A program made the position numbers and the translations under genes. The notes beneath the pieces are model-generated. The model was not told where the DNA came from. It saw only the letters and a program-made list of their open reading frames with translations, and made no database searches. Shown here piece after piece: positions 18,940 through 28,838 of a stretch of 64,000 nt of DNA. The DNA is taken from positions 1 to 64,000 of the forward strand of contig CASEZJ010000010.1 of the NCBI GenBank assembly GCA_949292525.1, in the 5' to 3' direction. Source of the stretch: an uncultured bacterium. Its GTDB lineage: Bacteria > Bacillota_I > Bacilli_A > Acholeplasmatales > Anaeroplasmataceae. Each line of letters begins with the position of its first letter. The first letter of the stretch is position 1.

Positions 18940-19491
18940 TTGATAATTCATACTAAAAGATTAGATATTAAGGAAATGGTATATGCTGATTACAAAGATT
19001 ATTTTGCTTATGCTTCAAATGCGACTGTAGCTAAGATGGCAGGTTTTAAACCGGTACCCGATATAGAAACTGCTAAAAATCTAGTTATGGGTAGCGTTTA
19101 TCGCGGTGACACATATTCTATTTTTTTAAATGAATCAAATTTATATATTGGTACTTGTAATATTTATAATCATAGTATTAGAAAAATAAAAGGTGTTTAT
19201 ACCCTTGGTATAAGCTTAGCCCAAAAATATTGGGGATTTGGTTTTGGCAAGGAAACGATAAGTGCCTTAATAAAATATGCATTTAAATATAAGAACGCCC
19301 AAATTTTAGAAATGGCAGCAATAACATCAAATTTGCGAAGTCGAAAAATGATTGAATCGCTTGGCTTTTCTTTAGATGGGGTATTTAAAAAATATTCAAA
19401 ATTATATGATGATACAATTTGTGATGTGGCGATCTATTCACTAAATAAAGAAGATTATGAGGAGATAGAAAATGGAAAAAATATTGGATAA
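18940..19491 (+). CDS. GNAT-family N-acetyltransferase, RimJ/RimL-like
   Basis: About 183 residues with the GNAT order: N-terminal strand HTKRLDIKEM, the central LGISLAQKYWGFGFGKETISALIKYAF (the acetyl-CoA loop lies in WGFGFGKE), and SNLRSRKMIESLGFSLDG near the end. Substrate unknown; relatives acetylate ribosomal proteins, tRNA-linked compounds or small amines. I use TTG 18940, preceded by GGTGGTG and giving the family's usual N-terminus. ATG 18925 (18925-18927) lies right after the terminator T-run and is the alternative. Longer readings to 18853 run through the T-box. It overlaps valS by 20 bases and shares its T-box. Confidence 0.8.
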   Translation: MIIHTKRLDIKEMVYADYKDYFAYASNATVAKMAGFKPVPDIETAKNLVMGSVYRGDTYSIFLNESNLYIGTCNIYNHSIRKIKGVYTLGISLAQKYWGFGFGKETISALIKYAFKYKNAQILEMAAITSNLRSRKMIESLGFSLDGVFKKYSKLYDDTICDVAIYSLNKEDYEEIENGKNIG

Positions 19492-22063
19492 ATTATATGA
19501 TCATAAAAAAGTTGAAGAAGGTAAATATGATAATTGGGTGAAAAAAGGTTATTTCACGGCAGGTGACAATAGTAAACAACCATTCTCAATCGTCTTACCA
19601 CCCCCTAATGTAACGGGGAAATTACATATTGGCCATGCTTGGGATACCACTATTGCCGACATGGTTGTAAGAAGAAAACGGATGCAAGGTTATGACACCC
19701 TTTGGTTACCTGGTATGGACCATGCTGGTATTGCTACTCAAGCTAAAATTGATGCTAAATTAAAAACTGAAAAAGGTGTATCAAGATTTGATATAGGTAG
19801 AGAAGCATTTATGCAAGAAGCTTGGGCTTGGAAAGATGAATATGCGGCTTTTATTAAAAATCAATGGAAGGGTTTAGGGTTATCACTTGATTATACTAAA
19901 GAGAGATTCACATTAGATGAAGGAATGAAAAAAGCTGTAAATAAAGTTTTCATCGATCTATATAAAAAAGGATATATTTATCAAGGTGAAAGAATTATCA
20001 ATTGGGATAGTGAAGCTAAAACAGCTTTATCAAACATTGAAGTTGTACATCAAGATGATAAAGGGGCATTATACTATATTTATTATTTAACTGTTGATGG
20101 TAAAGATAAATTACTAATCGCTACCACTAGACCAGAAACTATGTTTGCCGATCAAGCATTAATGGTTAACCCTAATGATGAGCGTTATAAAAATTTAATA
20201 GGCAAAGAAGTTTATATACCTACTACAAACATAAAAATACCAGTTATAGCTGATGATTATGTTGATATTAACTTTGGTACAGGTATTGTTAAAGTGACCC
20301 CAGCACATGACCCTAATGATTTTGAAGTTGGTAAAAGACATCATTTAGCTATGCCACTTTGTATGAATGAAGATGGCACAATGAATGAAATGGCAGGTAA
20401 ATATCAAGGCTTAGATAGATATGAATGTCGAGAAGTTTTACTAAAAGATTTAGAAAAATTAAATCTTTTAGATCACATTGACGAAATTGTACATAATGTT
20501 GGTCATAGTGAAAGAACTGGAGTTGTTGTTGAACCTAGATTATCTAAACAATGGTTTGTTAAAATGGATGTTTTAGCTAAACAAGTACTAGAAAACACCG
20601 AATATAGATTTGTTCCAGAACGTTATAAACAAGTTTTAGTTCATTGGTTAACTGATATTCAAGATTGGTGCATAAGTCGTCAATTATGGTGGGGCCATCG
20701 AATACCTGCGTGGTATAAAGGTGATGAAGTAGTAGTTCAAGTTGAATGTCCTGGCGAAGGGTATCATCAGGATGAAGATGTTTTAGACACGTGGTTTAGT
20801 AGTGCACTTTGGCCTTTCGCAACCATGGGATGGCCAGATAAAACCGAAACTTTTGCTCGTTATTATCCAACAAATTTATTAGTTACTGGCTATGATATTA
20901 TTTTCTTCTGGGTTTCAAGAATGCTTTTCCAAGGTATCGAGTTTACAGGCAAAGCTCCATTTAAAGATATCTTAATTCATGGCTTAATTAGAGATAAAGA
21001 AGGCAGAAAGATGTCAAAATCTCTAGGCAATGGTGTCGATCCATTTGACGTTATTGATAAATATGGTTGTGATGCCTTAAGATATTTCTTAAATACTAAT
21101 TCAGCCCCAGGTTTAGATTTACGTTATGATGAAACTAAAGTTCAATCAAGTTGGAATTATTTAAATAAAATATGGAATATTTCACGTTATGTAATGATGA
21201 ACACTGTTGATCAAGAATGTAACAACAAAATTTTAAATTTAACATCAAAATATATTTTAACAAGATTAAATCGGGTTATTGAATCAGTTGATACTTATTT
21301 TGATAAATACGAATTTAGCGAAGGGGCTAAAGTATTATATAACTTTGTTTGGGATGAATTTGCATCATGGTATGTAGAATTATCAAAAGTTGATTTAAAT
21401 AGTCAAGATGAAACATATAAGCCGGGTGTAAGATGGACTTTAAATTATGTGTTATTAAATATAGCTAAATTATTACATCCTATTATTCCGTTTATTACAG
21501 AAGAAATTTATCAATTATTGCCACATGATGAAGAAAGTATAACTATATCTAAGTGGCCTACAGTTAATAAAGATTTAGATTTTATTGAAGTAGAAACAAG
21601 TGTAGATGCCTTGATAGATTTAATTACTAGTGTCAGAAATCAAAAAGCAGAAGCAAATAAACCACTTCACACAAAAATAAATCTAGCTATTTATCTAAAA
21701 AGCAGTAATATTTCAGCTGATTTTAAAGCCTTAGAACCATATATTAGATACTTCACTAAAGCTAGTACTTTAACATATTTAGAAGAACAAATAGAAGCAA
21801 AAGAATACAGTGTAGTCGTTTTAAATGATTTGATATATTATATACCGCAAAAAGACTTAATTGATTTTGAACAAGTTAAAATGAATTTAGAAAACGAGAA
21901 AATTCGTTTAGAAAAAGAACTAGCTCGTTCTAAAAATATGTTAGCAAACCCTAATTTCATTAATAAGGCACCTGAAGCTAAAGTAAAACTAGAAAAAGAA
22001 AAATTAGCTAATTATGAAGCACAATATCAAGCGGTTTTAAAACATTTAGAGGAACTTAATTAA
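19472..22063 (+). CDS. valS: Valyl-tRNA synthetase
   Basis: Class I synthetase charging tRNA-Val. HIGH is at residues 52-55 in NVTGKLHIGHAWD, and KMSKS near residue 513 in GRKMSKSLGNGVDP. The editing domain contains TTRPETMFADQA. The C-terminal coiled coil (about residues 800-863, EKIRLEKELARSKN) is the ValRS tRNA-binding arm. The 863 residues are typical. It starts inside the GNAT gene and is controlled by the upstream T-box with a GUA specifier, which independently supports the valine assignment. Its TAA overlaps the folC ATG. Confidence 0.97.
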   Translation: MEKILDKLYDHKKVEEGKYDNWVKKGYFTAGDNSKQPFSIVLPPPNVTGKLHIGHAWDTTIADMVVRRKRMQGYDTLWLPGMDHAGIATQAKIDAKLKTEKGVSRFDIGREAFMQEAWAWKDEYAAFIKNQWKGLGLSLDYTKERFTLDEGMKKAVNKVFIDLYKKGYIYQGERIINWDSEAKTALSNIEVVHQDDKGALYYIYYLTVDGKDKLLIATTRPETMFADQALMVNPNDERYKNLIGKEVYIPTTNIKIPVIADDYVDINFGTGIVKVTPAHDPNDFEVGKRHHLAMPLCMNEDGTMNEMAGKYQGLDRYECREVLLKDLEKLNLLDHIDEIVHNVGHSERTGVVVEPRLSKQWFVKMDVLAKQVLENTEYRFVPERYKQVLVHWLTDIQDWCISRQLWWGHRIPAWYKGDEVVVQVECPGEGYHQDEDVLDTWFSSALWPFATMGWPDKTETFARYYPTNLLVTGYDIIFFWVSRMLFQGIEFTGKAPFKDILIHGLIRDKEGRKMSKSLGNGVDPFDVIDKYGCDALRYFLNTNSAPGLDLRYDETKVQSSWNYLNKIWNISRYVMMNTVDQECNNKILNLTSKYILTRLNRVIESVDTYFDKYEFSEGAKVLYNFVWDEFASWYVELSKVDLNSQDETYKPGVRWTLNYVLLNIAKLLHPIIPFITEEIYQLLPHDEESITISKWPTVNKDLDFIEVETSVDALIDLITSVRNQKAEANKPLHTKINLAIYLKSSNISADFKALEPYIRYFTKASTLTYLEEQIEAKEYSVVVLNDLIYYIPQKDLIDFEQVKMNLENEKIRLEKELARSKNMLANPNFINKAPEAKVKLEKEKLANYEAQYQAVLKHLEELN

Positions 22064-23286
22064 TGTTTAATAATATTAATAACGCCCTAGATTGGTTACA
22101 AAATAAAAAGAAGAAAACCAAAAGGGAAGACTTAAAAAGAATAACAACATTAGCCGAACTACTAAATGTAAAAAATAATAACTTTAAGATAATTCATATC
22201 GCCGGAACTAATGGTAAAGGTAGTACAGCAATGTATTTCACTAATATGTTAATGGATCTAGGATTTAAAGTAGGAAGTTTTACATCTCCTTATATTATTA
22301 AATTTAACGAAAGAATAACTATTAACAATGAATATATTTCGGATTTTGATTTATTAAAATTAATTAATGATATTTATCCTATAATATGTGATTATGAAGC
22401 AAAAAATGATGATTTAGTGCCGTTTTTTGAAATTTTAGTTTTGATCGCATTTCAATATTTTAAACAAAATCAAATTGATTATCTAGTATTAGAATGTGGA
22501 CTTGGTGGGCGTTTAGATGCCACTAATTTTGTTATTCCTAAATTAAGCATTATCACTTCAATAGGTTATGATCATCAAAACAGCCTAGGTGAAGATATAT
22601 TAGATATAGCTTATCATAAAGCTGGTATAATTAAGGAAAATGGAGTATGTTTTACAATTAGTAATCCTTTGACTAATCAATATATTTTAGCAGAAGCTAA
22701 GAAATTAAAGGCAAAATTATTTATTTTAGATGATATATCATTAGAGGCCAAAGAGGATAAAGGTACTAGCTTTATTTATGATGGATTTAATTTTCATACA
22801 CCTTTATATGGTTTATATCAAGCTAATAATGCTGCCTTAATGATTGCTGGAATTAAATATTTATTTCCTGATCTTGATTATAATATTATTAATAAATCAT
22901 TACAAAAAGCTTTTATTCCAGCTAGATTTGAAAAAATAAATAATTATATCTTAGATGGAGCTCATAATATATCAGCTATTAAAGAATTAGTTAGAACATT
23001 AAAAGAATTACAAATTACCGACTTAATTTGTATTTATACTAGTCTTAAAGATAAAAAATATCCGGATATGATTCCCATATTAGACGAAATAGTAGAAAGT
23101 TATATTTTCCCTACTTTTAATGATATTAGAAGTGTAGAGGCTAAAGAATTTTCTAAATATACAAACAAAAACTATCAAGTTGTTGATTCACTAGAAGAAG
23201 CATTTAATTTGGTTAATACTAAACCTTGTTTGATTACTGGTTCATTACATTTTGTTAGTGAATGTCGTAAACTTCTAATTTATTAA
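22063..23286 (+). CDS. folC: Folylpolyglutamate synthase / dihydrofolate synthase
   Basis: Adds glutamate to folates. The Mur-ligase-like P-loop is IAGTNGKGSTA (about residues 45-55). The folate/glutamate domain has LECGLGGRLDATN and the C-terminal DGAHN motif, as ILDGAHNISAI. At 407 residues it is slightly short of the usual 420-430. It is coupled to valS by a one-base overlap; valS-folC order is common in Firmicutes. Confidence 0.92.
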   Translation: MFNNINNALDWLQNKKKKTKREDLKRITTLAELLNVKNNNFKIIHIAGTNGKGSTAMYFTNMLMDLGFKVGSFTSPYIIKFNERITINNEYISDFDLLKLINDIYPIICDYEAKNDDLVPFFEILVLIAFQYFKQNQIDYLVLECGLGGRLDATNFVIPKLSIITSIGYDHQNSLGEDILDIAYHKAGIIKENGVCFTISNPLTNQYILAEAKKLKAKLFILDDISLEAKEDKGTSFIYDGFNFHTPLYGLYQANNAALMIAGIKYLFPDLDYNIINKSLQKAFIPARFEKINNYILDGAHNISAIKELVRTLKELQITDLICIYTSLKDKKYPDMIPILDEIVESYIFPTFNDIRSVEAKEFSKYTNKNYQVVDSLEEAFNLVNTKPCLITGSLHFVSECRKLLIY

Positions 23287-23310
23287 TATTTATATAATTA
23301 TTGATCTAAA

Positions 23311-23338
23311 AATCACAAGTAAATACTTGTGGTTTTTT
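23311..23338 (+). terminator. valS-folC terminator
   Basis: AATCACAAGTA (23311-23321) pairs with TACTTGTGGTT (23324-23334, one G-T pair), followed by TTTT. Confidence 0.75.
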
Positions 23339-23358
23339 ACTTAAAAATTAAGTACTAT

Positions 23359-23387
23359 TTGACATTTTATTCTATTTTTGGTAAAAT
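23359..23387 (+). promoter_or_regulatory. Promoter of the CNNM/CorC-type gene
   Basis: Consensus TTGACA (23359-23364), 17 bases, TAAAAT (23382-23387). In the leader, TGTGT (23394-23398) pairs with ACACA (23403-23407) around a GCGA tetraloop. Confidence 0.7.
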
Positions 23388-23441
23388 TCTTAATGTGTGC
23401 GAACACAAAATAGAGTCTTAAAGAAAGAGGAGTGATTAAAT

Positions 23442-24782
23442 TTGGACTCGATACCCTTGCAGATACTAGTAAATATAGTATTAATTTTTGTTAATGCATT
23501 CTTTGCTTCAAGTGAGATTGCAGTTATATCATTAAATAAGACGAAGTTAAGATTTATGGCTGATGATGGAGATAAGGTGGCTAAGAGATTATTGAAACTA
23601 GCTGAAACCCCAACTGGATTCTTATCTACTATTCAAATTGGTATTACCTTAGCTGGTTTCTTGAACAGTGCGTTTGCTGCTGACAACTTTGCTAGCCGCA
23701 TAACTGATTGGATTTGTAACGATTTAAAATGGACTACTAATACAGGTTTAGTAAATACTTTAGCGGTTATTTTAGTAACAATAATCCTTTCATATTTCAC
23801 TTTAATTTTAGGTGAATTAGTTCCTAAGCGTTTAGCAATGCAAAAATCATACGGAGTTGCTCGTGTTACATCACGTGTAATTATTCCCCTAGCAGTTATT
23901 ATGCGTCCTTTTATTTGGTTTTTAACTAAATCAACTAATTTATGTTTACGTATATTACGTTTAAAAGTTGAAGCTGAAGAGGATTCTGTAACTGAAGAAG
24001 AAATTAAAATGATGGTTGATCGTGGTGAAGAGACAGGTACTGTTGAAGAAAAGGAAAAAGAATGGATTGAAAACATTTTTGAATTTAACGATACTACGGT
24101 TAAAGAAATAATGACACCTGCTTATGGTGTAACTTATCTTTTAGAAACAGATTCAAAAGAAAAGATAGACTCAATTATTAGAGATACTAAATTTAGCCGT
24201 TATCCGGTATGTAAAACAGGCCTAAATGATATTATTGGTGTTTTACATATTAAAGATTATTTCTTAAATAAGGATAAAGAACTTAAAGATGTTGTTAGAC
24301 CTGCTTATTTAGTTCCTGAAACCACATTAGCAGATGATCTTTTTAATAAATTAAAAGAAACTAAAAACACTTTTGCGGTTGTTATAGATGAATATGGTAA
24401 TGCATCAGGTATATTAACTATGGAAGATTTATTAGAAGAAATAGTTGGTAAAATCTATGATGAACATGATAACAAAGAACAAGAAGAATTTATTGAATTA
24501 GAACCAGGTAAATATTTAGTTTCAGGTGAAATGAATGTATCAGATCTAGCTGATAAATTAGATGTAGAAATCGAAGAGAATGAAGCTTATGACACCGTTG
24601 GTGGATTGATTCTTTCTTGTTTAGATTATATACCTAATGATGGTACAAGTTTAACTGTATCTAAAGATAATTTAAATTTCGAAGTTATTAAAGTCCTACA
24701 TCGTCGAATAATCGAAGTTATCATTACTAAAAATGAAAGAGAAGAAACAACTGAAGAAGACGAAACTAAAGAAAATGAATAA
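23442..24782 (+). CDS. CNNM/CorC-type transporter (hemolysin C family)
   Basis: A 446-residue membrane protein. DUF21/CNNM membrane domain (about residues 1-190, opening VNAFFASSEIAVISL), a CBS pair (about 210-335, with IMTPAYGVTYLL and FAVVIDEYGNASGILTMEDLLEEIVG), and a C-terminal CorC/HlyC domain (about 355-435, YLVSGEMNVSDL and TVGGLILSCLD). Relatives are implicated in magnesium or cobalt efflux. The start is TTG 23442, preceded by AGAGGAG; no ATG fits. A highly charged tail (about the last 14 residues) ends the protein. It is monocistronic. Confidence 0.9.
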   Translation: MDSIPLQILVNIVLIFVNAFFASSEIAVISLNKTKLRFMADDGDKVAKRLLKLAETPTGFLSTIQIGITLAGFLNSAFAADNFASRITDWICNDLKWTTNTGLVNTLAVILVTIILSYFTLILGELVPKRLAMQKSYGVARVTSRVIIPLAVIMRPFIWFLTKSTNLCLRILRLKVEAEEDSVTEEEIKMMVDRGEETGTVEEKEKEWIENIFEFNDTTVKEIMTPAYGVTYLLETDSKEKIDSIIRDTKFSRYPVCKTGLNDIIGVLHIKDYFLNKDKELKDVVRPAYLVPETTLADDLFNKLKETKNTFAVVIDEYGNASGILTMEDLLEEIVGKIYDEHDNKEQEEFIELEPGKYLVSGEMNVSDLADKLDVEIEENEAYDTVGGLILSCLDYIPNDGTSLTVSKDNLNFEVIKVLHRRIIEVIITKNEREETTEEDETKENE

Positions 24783-24788
24783 TTTTTG

Positions 24789-24819
24789 CTCGACTTTTTA
24801 AAGAGTCGAGTTTTTTTTT
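24789..24819 (+). terminator. Terminator after the CNNM/CorC gene
   Basis: CTCGACT (24789-24795) pairs with AGTCGAG (24804-24810), followed by nine T. Confidence 0.85.
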
Positions 24820-24820
24820 A

Positions 24821-24849
24821 TTGACAATTAAAAAATAATACCTTAAAAT
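24821..24849 (+). promoter_or_regulatory. Promoter of the rubredoxin-ferredoxin operon
   Basis: Consensus TTGACA (24821-24826), 17 bases, TAAAAT (24844-24849). A palindromic operator candidate lies just downstream. Confidence 0.7.
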
Positions 24850-24857
24850 CAAATTGA

Positions 24858-24871
24858 TGAAAACGTTTTAA
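24858..24871 (+). promoter_or_regulatory. CcpA/LacI-type operator candidate (site 1)
   Basis: TGAAAACGTTTTAA matches the cre consensus TGWAANCGNTNWCA at 13 of 14 positions. It lies immediately downstream of the -10 box, a repressing position. Confidence 0.5.
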
Positions 24872-24912
24872 ATTAATAAATTTAATAACATTATTATACG
24901 AGGAGGTAAAAA

Positions 24913-25530
24913 ATGAAGTATACATGCCCTATTTGTGGTTATGTTTATGATGAAGAAAAAGAAGGGATGCCATTTAATGACTTGCCTTCTAACTGGGTTT
25001 GTCCGATTTGTGGAGCACCAAAAGACATATTTACAGCTAATGAAGAAGTGAAAAATGTAGATGTAGTGAAAGAAAAAAGTTCAGATATTGAGGTTAAGCC
25101 ATTGATAATGGCGATCATTTGTTCAAATTTAGCTAAAGGTTGTGAAAAACAATATGATGAAAAGGGTAAGTTATTATTTCAAGAATTAAGCGATTATTTC
25201 TTACAAAAAACTAAATTAATTGCTGAAGCAAATCTACAAATGATTAGTAATCTTATTAATGATGATCTAGCTATGTTTGAGCCATTTGATAAGATTGCTA
25301 CAAAAAACGATGATCGTGGCACCAGAAGAGCATATCTATGGACAAATAAAGTTAGTAATATGGTGAAAGTTATAATCGAACGTTATGAAAAAGAAGGTGT
25401 CAATTTCTTAAAAGATAATAAAATTTACGTTTGTTCAATTTGTGGTTTTACCTATATTAGTAAAACTCCACCAGAAATTTGTCCTGTTTGTAAAGTTCCA
25501 AATTGGAAATTTATAGAAGGAGGTATTTAA
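24913..25530 (+). CDS. Double-rubredoxin protein with helical middle domain
   Basis: A 205-residue cytosolic iron protein. The N-terminus is a rubredoxin: [11 protein letters not shown] and CPICGAPKD provide the four cysteines. Residues about 60-165 are helical and resemble a rubrerythrin-like bundle in length, but the ExxH diiron motifs are not seen. The C-terminus has a second rubredoxin-like pair, CSICGFTYI and CPVCKVPNW. It is probably an electron carrier or stress protein. It is separated by one base from the 4Fe-4S protein and starts after GAGGAGG. The exact function is unknown. Confidence 0.8.
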   Translation: MKYTCPICGYVYDEEKEGMPFNDLPSNWVCPICGAPKDIFTANEEVKNVDVVKEKSSDIEVKPLIMAIICSNLAKGCEKQYDEKGKLLFQELSDYFLQKTKLIAEANLQMISNLINDDLAMFEPFDKIATKNDDRGTRRAYLWTNKVSNMVKVIIERYEKEGVNFLKDNKIYVCSICGFTYISKTPPEICPVCKVPNWKFIEGGI

Positions 25531-25531
25531 A

Positions 25532-26020
25532 ATGAGGTTTGTAGCAGTAAGAAATTTAAGATTATGTACAAAAGATTGTCTATGTTTATATGTATGCAGG
25601 ACAGGAGCTACTGATACCGAAAATAGTGTAATTGATGTTACTAAGTGTGTAGGTTGCGGACTTTGTGCCTCGGCATGTCCGAGTAAAGCGATATCTTTAG
25701 TGCCGTTAGAATATCCACCTCAACAAAAGAAGCAAGATGAAGTAGTTAATAACTCCTTTAAAATGTTAGAAAATAAAGCTAGAGAAGAGGTTTTATTTAG
25801 AACTTTAGCTCTTCAAAGTAATGGTCCGGAAAAGCAACTGTTCTTAAGTTTAGCTAAATCAAGCCGCTTACAAGCTGAGGATTTAGCTAGAGAAAGTAGA
25901 TATATGTTGCCACAAAGTCAAAATACGCATTCTTTATTAGAAGATATAGTAAAAGAAGAAGATGAAGAAGCTAAAATTATTGCGGAAAAATTATTAAAGC
26001 ATTTAGTAAATAACAACTAA
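25532..26020 (+). CDS. 4Fe-4S ferredoxin-domain protein, partner of the rubredoxin protein
   Basis: A 162-residue protein. An N-terminal cysteine group (LCTKDCLCLYVC, residues 11-22) is followed by a canonical 4Fe-4S motif, CVGCGLCASACP (about 39-50). The C-terminal 90 residues are helical (EEVLFRTLALQSNGPEKQLF onwards) with the spacing of a rubrerythrin-like bundle but without obvious diiron ligands. It is co-transcribed with the double rubredoxin, which suggests an electron-transfer pair in oxygen or peroxide defence. I do not recognise a named family. Confidence 0.72.
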   Translation: MRFVAVRNLRLCTKDCLCLYVCRTGATDTENSVIDVTKCVGCGLCASACPSKAISLVPLEYPPQQKKQDEVVNNSFKMLENKAREEVLFRTLALQSNGPEKQLFLSLAKSSRLQAEDLARESRYMLPQSQNTHSLLEDIVKEEDEEAKIIAEKLLKHLVNNN

Positions 26021-26034
26021 ATAAATTTTAATTT

Positions 26035-26063
26035 AAGGGTGTAAAAAATACCCTTATTTTTTT
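26035..26063 (+). terminator. Terminator after the rubredoxin-ferredoxin operon
   Basis: AAGGGT (26035-26040) pairs with ACCCTT (26050-26055), followed by ATTTTTTT. The T-run overlaps the first bases of the CIRCE-like element. Confidence 0.8.
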
Positions 26064-26088
26064 GGCAGTCATATTGACAAAGTGCCAA
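26062..26088 (+). promoter_or_regulatory. Diverged CIRCE element (HrcA operator)
   Basis: TTGGCAGTC, nine bases, AAGTGCCAA has the 9-9-9 geometry of CIRCE (TTAGCACTC-N9-GAGTGCTAA), with 14 of 18 arm positions identical. It overlaps the -35 box of groES, the usual place for HrcA repression. The hrcA gene is not in the window. Confidence 0.75.
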
Positions 26089-26101
26089 AAAAGAATATAA
26101 T
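26074..26101 (+). promoter_or_regulatory. groESL promoter
   Basis: TTGACA (26074-26079), 16 bases, TATAAT (26096-26101). The -35 lies inside the CIRCE-like inverted repeat. Confidence 0.7.
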
Positions 26102-26124
26102 TATAAGTGTTTGGAGGTAATATA

Positions 26125-28024
<1,900 letters not shown>

Positions 28025-28030
28025 TATAAT

Positions 28031-28064
28031 GACCAAAAACCAAAAAAAGTTTTTGGTCTTTTTT
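28031..28064 (+). terminator. groESL terminator
   Basis: GACCAAAAAC (28031-28040) pairs with GTTTTTGGTC (28049-28058), followed by six T. Confidence 0.85.
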
Positions 28065-28110
28065 CTATAAAAATTAAATTTTCGTCTATATATAAATAGG
28101 CGGTGAAAAT

Positions 28111-28785
28111 ATGAAAATTAAAGAAATAAATAAAGAAAATAGGCCAAGAGAAAGATTAATTAAAGAAGGAGTAGATAAATTATCTGATGCGGAAATTTTA
28201 GCTATTTTAATAAATACCGGAACAGTTAAAAATTCAGCTTTAGAATTAGCATATATTTTATTAAATAAATATACATTAAATGAACTTTTATATTTATCAT
28301 ATGAGGAATTAGCAAAAACTGTAGGAATAAAAGAAGCCAAAGGAACAAAAATTATTGCAGCCTTCGAATTAGCTAAAAGAGCTATAAAAGTTAATGAGAA
28401 AGAGGTTTTTCTAGATAACCCTGATAGTATTTATGAATATTTAAAATTTTATTATTTATATCTTAAAACTGAAAAAGTTCTGGTTTTAATGTTCAACAGT
28501 CAATTAAGACTATTAAAGACCTTTGATTTAGCAAATGGTGATTTAGCTAATGTAGGAATTGATATGAAAAAATTAGTTTCTATCTTAATTAAAAATGATG
28601 CGTATGGCTTTGTGCTTGCTCATAATCACCCGAGTGGGAATATATTACCATCTAAAAATGACAAGAAATTGACTTTAGAAATTGCTAATATAACTAAAGA
28701 GATAAATATAATTTTATTAGATCATATAATTTGGGGAAAAGAAAAATATTTTTCTTTTCTCAGCAATAAATTATTAGATTTTTAA
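28111..28785 (+). CDS. radC: RadC/UPF0758 family JAMM protein
   Basis: A 224-residue protein. The N-terminal helix-hairpin-helix region reads RPRERLIKEGVDKLSDAEIL. The JAMM metalloprotease-like motif HNHPSGN lies near residues 171-177 with the distal aspartate in KNDKKLT. The family name comes from a DNA-repair mutant later shown to be recG; its true role is unsettled. GGCGGTG precedes the ATG. It stands between groEL and an M28 peptidase with no obvious operon partner. Confidence 0.9.
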   Translation: MKIKEINKENRPRERLIKEGVDKLSDAEILAILINTGTVKNSALELAYILLNKYTLNELLYLSYEELAKTVGIKEAKGTKIIAAFELAKRAIKVNEKEVFLDNPDSIYEYLKFYYLYLKTEKVLVLMFNSQLRLLKTFDLANGDLANVGIDMKKLVSILIKNDAYGFVLAHNHPSGNILPSKNDKKLTLEIANITKEINIILLDHIIWGKEKYFSFLSNKLLDF

Positions 28786-28806
28786 GTATACTATAACTCT
28801 AAATTG

Positions 28807-28815
28807 TGCTAAAAT
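28807..28815 (+). promoter_or_regulatory. Possible extended -10 promoter of the M28 peptidase
   Basis: TGCTAAAAT (28807-28815) is an extended -10 without a clear -35. It lies 24 bases before the gene. Confidence 0.35.
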
Positions 28816-28838
28816 ATCCTTTGTGAAAGGGTGATATT

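Noticed and set aside
23633-24076. Minus-strand open frame of 147 codons inside the CNNM/CorC-type gene
   Set aside because: It lies wholly antisense to a well-supported gene, has no ribosome binding site or family motif, and matches the frame-shadow pattern seen in AT-rich genomes.
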